Origin: Fusobacterium necrogenes
GTDB taxonomy: Bacteria; Fusobacteriota; Fusobacteriia; Fusobacteriales; Fusobacteriaceae
Reading direction: 5' to 3'
Length of the DNA stretch: 64,000 nt
NCBI RefSeq assembly: GCF_900450765.1
Contig: NZ_UGGU01000003.1
Location: 682,001-746,000, forward strand
Shown piece by piece: positions 60,914-64,000 of the stretch. The notes beneath the pieces are model-generated. The model had not been told where the DNA came from, made no database searches, and saw only the letters and a program-made list of their open reading frames with translations. The number at the start of each line of letters is the position of its first letter. The first letter of the stretch is position 1. The translations under genes and the position numbers were made by a program.

Positions 60914-61576
60914 ATGAAAAAAATAAAGAGTTTAATATTATATATATTTATTTTACTTTGTATTAGTAGTTTAGCATATGCTAAAGGAACTTTAAAAGTT
61001 AATGCAGTAATACAACCAGATGGAACAACAAAAAAATATTCATATGGAGAGGCTCTATTACTTGATGCAGGAGTCATTAATAGTCAATCAGGAACAAAGG
61101 AGTTAAAACTAGCAACAGTTAGAGTTGATATGCTTGCAGAGCCAACAGATGTTGGGAATCCTTCTCTACCTGGAATAGAAGGAGATTTTAATCAGGCATT
61201 TATTTTAAATTCGGTAATTAAAGATCAAATGGTTAAATTAGGAGTTATAAAAAAATATAAAAATGGAGATAACGCTGATATTGAACTTGCTATAAGTGGT
61301 GGAAAAATTGAAGTAGAAGATCTATTTAGACCTGGGCAAGGAGGAGACAAGTATTTATTTGTTGCACACGAAAGTGAAGTAGAACAAGTAATAAGTTTAG
61401 GGTACAAACCAATAAAAAGATTAATTTATACCTTTGAATTATGGTTGAAAGTGCAAAATGCTAAAGTAGGAGATATAGTTAGAAAGGATGTACAGGCAAA
61501 AAATAATACAGAGGCAATAGGAAATATTCAAGATATTGTAAAAGAACAATTTTCAAATGCTAGAGCTGGAATTTAA
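60914..61576 (+). CDS. Secreted protein of unknown fold in the fimbria-like cluster
   Basis: A 220-residue protein with a signal peptide (about 1-23, ending AYA). The mature part is mixed alpha/beta without the pilin FG...GxYxG framing, and I do not recognise a family. No cysteine in the mature part. AGGAGAT precedes the ATG, and it lies 18 bp after minor subunit 2 and 29 bp before the usher-like gene. Candidate roles are tip subunit, second chaperone or assembly regulator; none is shown. Confidence 0.5.
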   Translation: MKKIKSLILYIFILLCISSLAYAKGTLKVNAVIQPDGTTKKYSYGEALLLDAGVINSQSGTKELKLATVRVDMLAEPTDVGNPSLPGIEGDFNQAFILNSVIKDQMVKLGVIKKYKNGDNADIELAISGGKIEVEDLFRPGQGGDKYLFVAHESEVEQVISLGYKPIKRLIYTFELWLKVQNAKVGDIVRKDVQAKNNTEAIGNIQDIVKEQFSNARAGI

Positions 61577-61605
61577 TCTAAATAAATTAATGAGGAGAGA
61601 GTAAT

Positions 61606-64000
61606 ATGAAAAGGAGTGTACTATGTATAGGCGTATTTGCGTTGCTGAATGCTCTTACATATTCTGAAGATATTTCTACAGAAAGTATAGGCTTATATGA
61701 CTTAGTATTTAATAGAAAAGTAAAGGCAGAGGCTACAAAAGTATACATAATAGATGAAAAAAAATATATTGAACTACAAAATTTATTAGATATGTTAGGA
61801 ATAACGAATAATAAATGGGTAAATGATGAATATATAGTTGATAGTGGAAATATTTTTACTCAAGAAACAATTATTAATCTTAGTAAAAAACAAATAAGAA
61901 AAAATAATAAAGATATAGCTTACAATAATGAAATTTTTGAAAAAAATGACAAACTCTATGTTGATATTAATTTTTTAAAAAACATTTTATCTCTTTCTGA
62001 AGTTGATATAGATGAAGATACTTTAAATATAGCCATTCAAACATCTTTTCAATTACCATCAGAACTTGCTAATATAAGAGAATATAGAAAAGAACAATTT
62101 CTAGCTGGTGATAATTCATTAAAAAAAGATATACCAGAACAAAGAAAGTTATTTGAACCAGGAAATTTAAGATTAATATATAATTACAATAAAAGCTTTC
62201 AAAGATATCGTTCTGAAAGCAAAACATTAGATACTGAGTATTATGGACCTCTTCTATATGGAGAGTTAGAGGTGTATCATGAAATATACCCTGAATTAGA
62301 AAATTATCAGACAAGATTAACATATAGAGATGTATATAAAGATCATGATATTATTTTTGGAGACAATTATATAACTATGCCTGATATATTGACTGGAACA
62401 GTTAGTAAATTAAGAGGAATAAGCTTTACTAGAGATAGTAAGATTAGTAGTATAAATGAAAATTCTACTAATATTACTATAACTGGACAAGCTCCACTTG
62501 GAAAGTTTGTAGAGTTATATAGAAATGGACAATTACTATCATATGAAGATGTAAAAGCTGGACGTTATATTTTTGAAAATGTACCTGCACTTTTTAACTC
62601 TGATTCATTTTATGTAATAATATATAATCAAGATGGAAGTATAGTTAGGGAAGATTTGAGAAGAGGTTATAACAAAGATTTAGAGAAAAAAGGTGAATTT
62701 GGATATAATATTTTTATGGGAGATTCAGATTACGATAAATATTATCAATTCATAGGTGAAGTAAACTACGGATTAACTAACACTTTAACTTTGAAAACTG
62801 GATATTATGATTTGAAATATTCATCATATTGGGATGATAAAGCTCAATCTAGAGAAAGCGTAAAGTTAGGAGCTTTATATGTAAGTGACTTTTCAAAATA
62901 TCCCTTTAGTATAGATATAGAGGCATTTAAAAATAATGGAAATGCTGGAGAGGATTATTATTATAATTATAGACAAGAATTCAATGATTATAGTTTTAGC
63001 TTTGAAGGTGGAAAATATTCAAAGATAACTGAAAGTAGAATTTATAAAAAAGATGAGCAAGCTTTAGAATTAAGCAAGAGTAGATTTTTAATTAATCCTT
63101 TAAGCTTATCCTTGAAGTATTATTCAACAAACTATACTTATACTAAAAGAGAAAATGAGGTTGGGGTAGTTTTAAGGGGAGGATTTAGAAACCTTACTCC
63201 TGAATATGGACTTTATAGAAATTTAACTACAGACTTTACTCAACATGATTTTAGTATTAGAAGTTACCATTTCTTAAATTATATACTTTATGCAGGTGTG
63301 TCTCATAAGACAGTAAAAGGATATGATGAAACTAAATACAAGGTTGAAGTTACAAGTAGAAGATATAACGATAATGGAATTAGATATAGAGCTTATTACG
63401 AAAAATCAGATAGATATGGAGAGGTTTTTGGTCTAGCGTTTGATATAGATTACAACGATTGGTTCACTGGAACAGCTACATATAAAAAAGATAGAGGAGT
63501 AAGTTATTCTGACGTTGGATTTACTGTAGATAAACTTATAAATTTATCTGATGTAAATGCACCTATCAATTCTATTGATAATGGAAGAATAGCTGGAGTT
63601 GTTTATGTAGATAATAACAATAATGGTCAATATGATGAAGGAATAGACAGACCTTTACCAAGAACAGAAGTGAGTGTAAAAGGAACTATAGCTACTACTG
63701 ATGAAAATGGAGAATATAAATTAAGTAATTTGTATCCAGGAGCTTATGATACAAAATTCGAAACACAAAACCCATTATATAAAGCTGAAGCTGATAAGTA
63801 CAGAGTAAAAATAGGACCTGCTACAACAACAGAGTTGAACATTCCAATGAAAGCAAGAAAAATTGTTAGTGGAAATATTAACATAGAAGATCAAATTTTA
63901 AAATATACTTTACTACCAACATTATTTATGAATGTATATGATCTTTCAACTGGAGAAAGAATAGAAGTAGTTATACCAGAAAAAGATGGATTCTTTATGG
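61606..64000 (+). CDS. Outer-membrane usher-like protein (partial at window end)
   Basis: An open frame of 798 residues runs to the window edge without a stop. It has a signal peptide (about 1-20), an N-terminal domain (about 25-145) with usher-like YIELQNLLDMLGI and LYVDINFLKNIL strands, then a beta-barrel region. A plug-like insert lies at about 288-362 (TGQAPLGKFVELYRNGQLL and AGRYIFENVPALFNS). After many barrel strands a SdrD/carboxypeptidase-regulatory-like domain follows at about 660-750 (VYVDNNNNGQYDEGIDRPL). This order fits archaic or alternate chaperone-usher ushers. It should translocate and polymerise the subunits encoded upstream. No cysteine in the visible mature part. Confidence 0.7.
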   Translation, partial: MKRSVLCIGVFALLNALTYSEDISTESIGLYDLVFNRKVKAEATKVYIIDEKKYIELQNLLDMLGITNNKWVNDEYIVDSGNIFTQETIINLSKKQIRKNNKDIAYNNEIFEKNDKLYVDINFLKNILSLSEVDIDEDTLNIAIQTSFQLPSELANIREYRKEQFLAGDNSLKKDIPEQRKLFEPGNLRLIYNYNKSFQRYRSESKTLDTEYYGPLLYGELEVYHEIYPELENYQTRLTYRDVYKDHDIIFGDNYITMPDILTGTVSKLRGISFTRDSKISSINENSTNITITGQAPLGKFVELYRNGQLLSYEDVKAGRYIFENVPALFNSDSFYVIIYNQDGSIVREDLRRGYNKDLEKKGEFGYNIFMGDSDYDKYYQFIGEVNYGLTNTLTLKTGYYDLKYSSYWDDKAQSRESVKLGALYVSDFSKYPFSIDIEAFKNNGNAGEDYYYNYRQEFNDYSFSFEGGKYSKITESRIYKKDEQALELSKSRFLINPLSLSLKYYSTNYTYTKRENEVGVVLRGGFRNLTPEYGLYRNLTTDFTQHDFSIRSYHFLNYILYAGVSHKTVKGYDETKYKVEVTSRRYNDNGIRYRAYYEKSDRYGEVFGLAFDIDYNDWFTGTATYKKDRGVSYSDVGFTVDKLINLSDVNAPINSIDNGRIAGVVYVDNNNNGQYDEGIDRPLPRTEVSVKGTIATTDENGEYKLSNLYPGAYDTKFETQNPLYKAEADKYRVKIGPATTTELNIPMKARKIVSGNINIEDQILKYTLLPTLFMNVYDLSTGERIEVVIPEKDGFFM

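Noticed and set aside
1..64000. CRISPR arrays, insertion sequences, prophage or integrative elements
   Set aside because: No regularly spaced direct repeats, transposase, integrase or phage structural genes were seen; composition is even across the window.

Overview
The window is about 64 kb of very AT-rich, densely coded DNA. It most resembles a member of the Fusobacteriaceae (Fusobacterium-like). The evidence is a mix of low-GC anaerobe genes and a clear outer membrane: class I hybrid cluster protein, oxygen-sensitive ThiC/ThiH, a fused NfnAB and CbiK on one side, and an OmpA-family protein, a fimbrial chaperone, an usher-like barrel and type I signal peptides on the other. Species cannot be fixed from sequence reading alone. 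I see no insertion sequence, prophage, CRISPR array or rRNA operon, and only one tRNA gene.

Layout. 0-5 kb: housekeeping genes (tail of a radical-SAM-linked protein, serS, a small EcfT-like membrane protein, class II aldolase, HU, AmiD-like amidase lipoprotein, cold-shock protein, tRNA-Leu GAG). 5.3-15.6 kb: one co-oriented surface-polysaccharide operon. It starts with a protein carrying an arylsulfotransferase N-terminal-like domain, then an initiating sugar-phosphate transferase, five glycosyltransferases, an EpsG-type polymerase and a flippase. 15.7-28 kb: mixed metabolism (SDR, aroK, aromatic-acid exporter, PHP phosphatase, META lipoprotein, M20 hydrolase, rlmN, PBP1A, aminopeptidase P, hcp). 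28.1-33.8 kb: purine riboswitch, NCS2 permease, three-subunit xanthine dehydrogenase and xpt. 33.8-36.1 kb: an amino-acid ABC transporter behind a 19-residue leader peptide with five consecutive His codons and an attenuator. 36-42.8 kb: PTS EIIA, a CIRCE-controlled clpB, a two-component system and cbiK. 42.8-45.6 kb: a yybP-ykoY (Mn2+) riboswitch with a P-type ATPase. 45.6-49.9 kb: an AbrB-like/ParA fusion with a DUF3102-like partner, then fused NfnAB. 49.9-54.7 kb: TPP riboswitch and thiC-S-G-H-F-E. 54.9-57.2 kb: a PAS-only protein and two paralogous CRP-like regulators. 57.3-64 kb: an OmpA-like protein followed by a chaperone-usher-type fimbrial cluster that runs off the window.

The best candidates for undescribed biology are: (1) the fusobacterial chaperone-usher-like cluster, with cysteine-free mature subunits, an OmpA-like first gene and two divergent regulators; (2) the histidine leader-peptide attenuator in front of an ABC transporter; and (3) the chromosomal AbrB-ParA fusion with its partner, preceded by a promoter and a GC-rich hairpin. 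Several RNA switches show readable switching logic: the Mn riboswitch P1 strand is shared with its terminator, and the purine aptamer has an unusual J3/1 base and a downstream element that could hide the ribosome-binding site.
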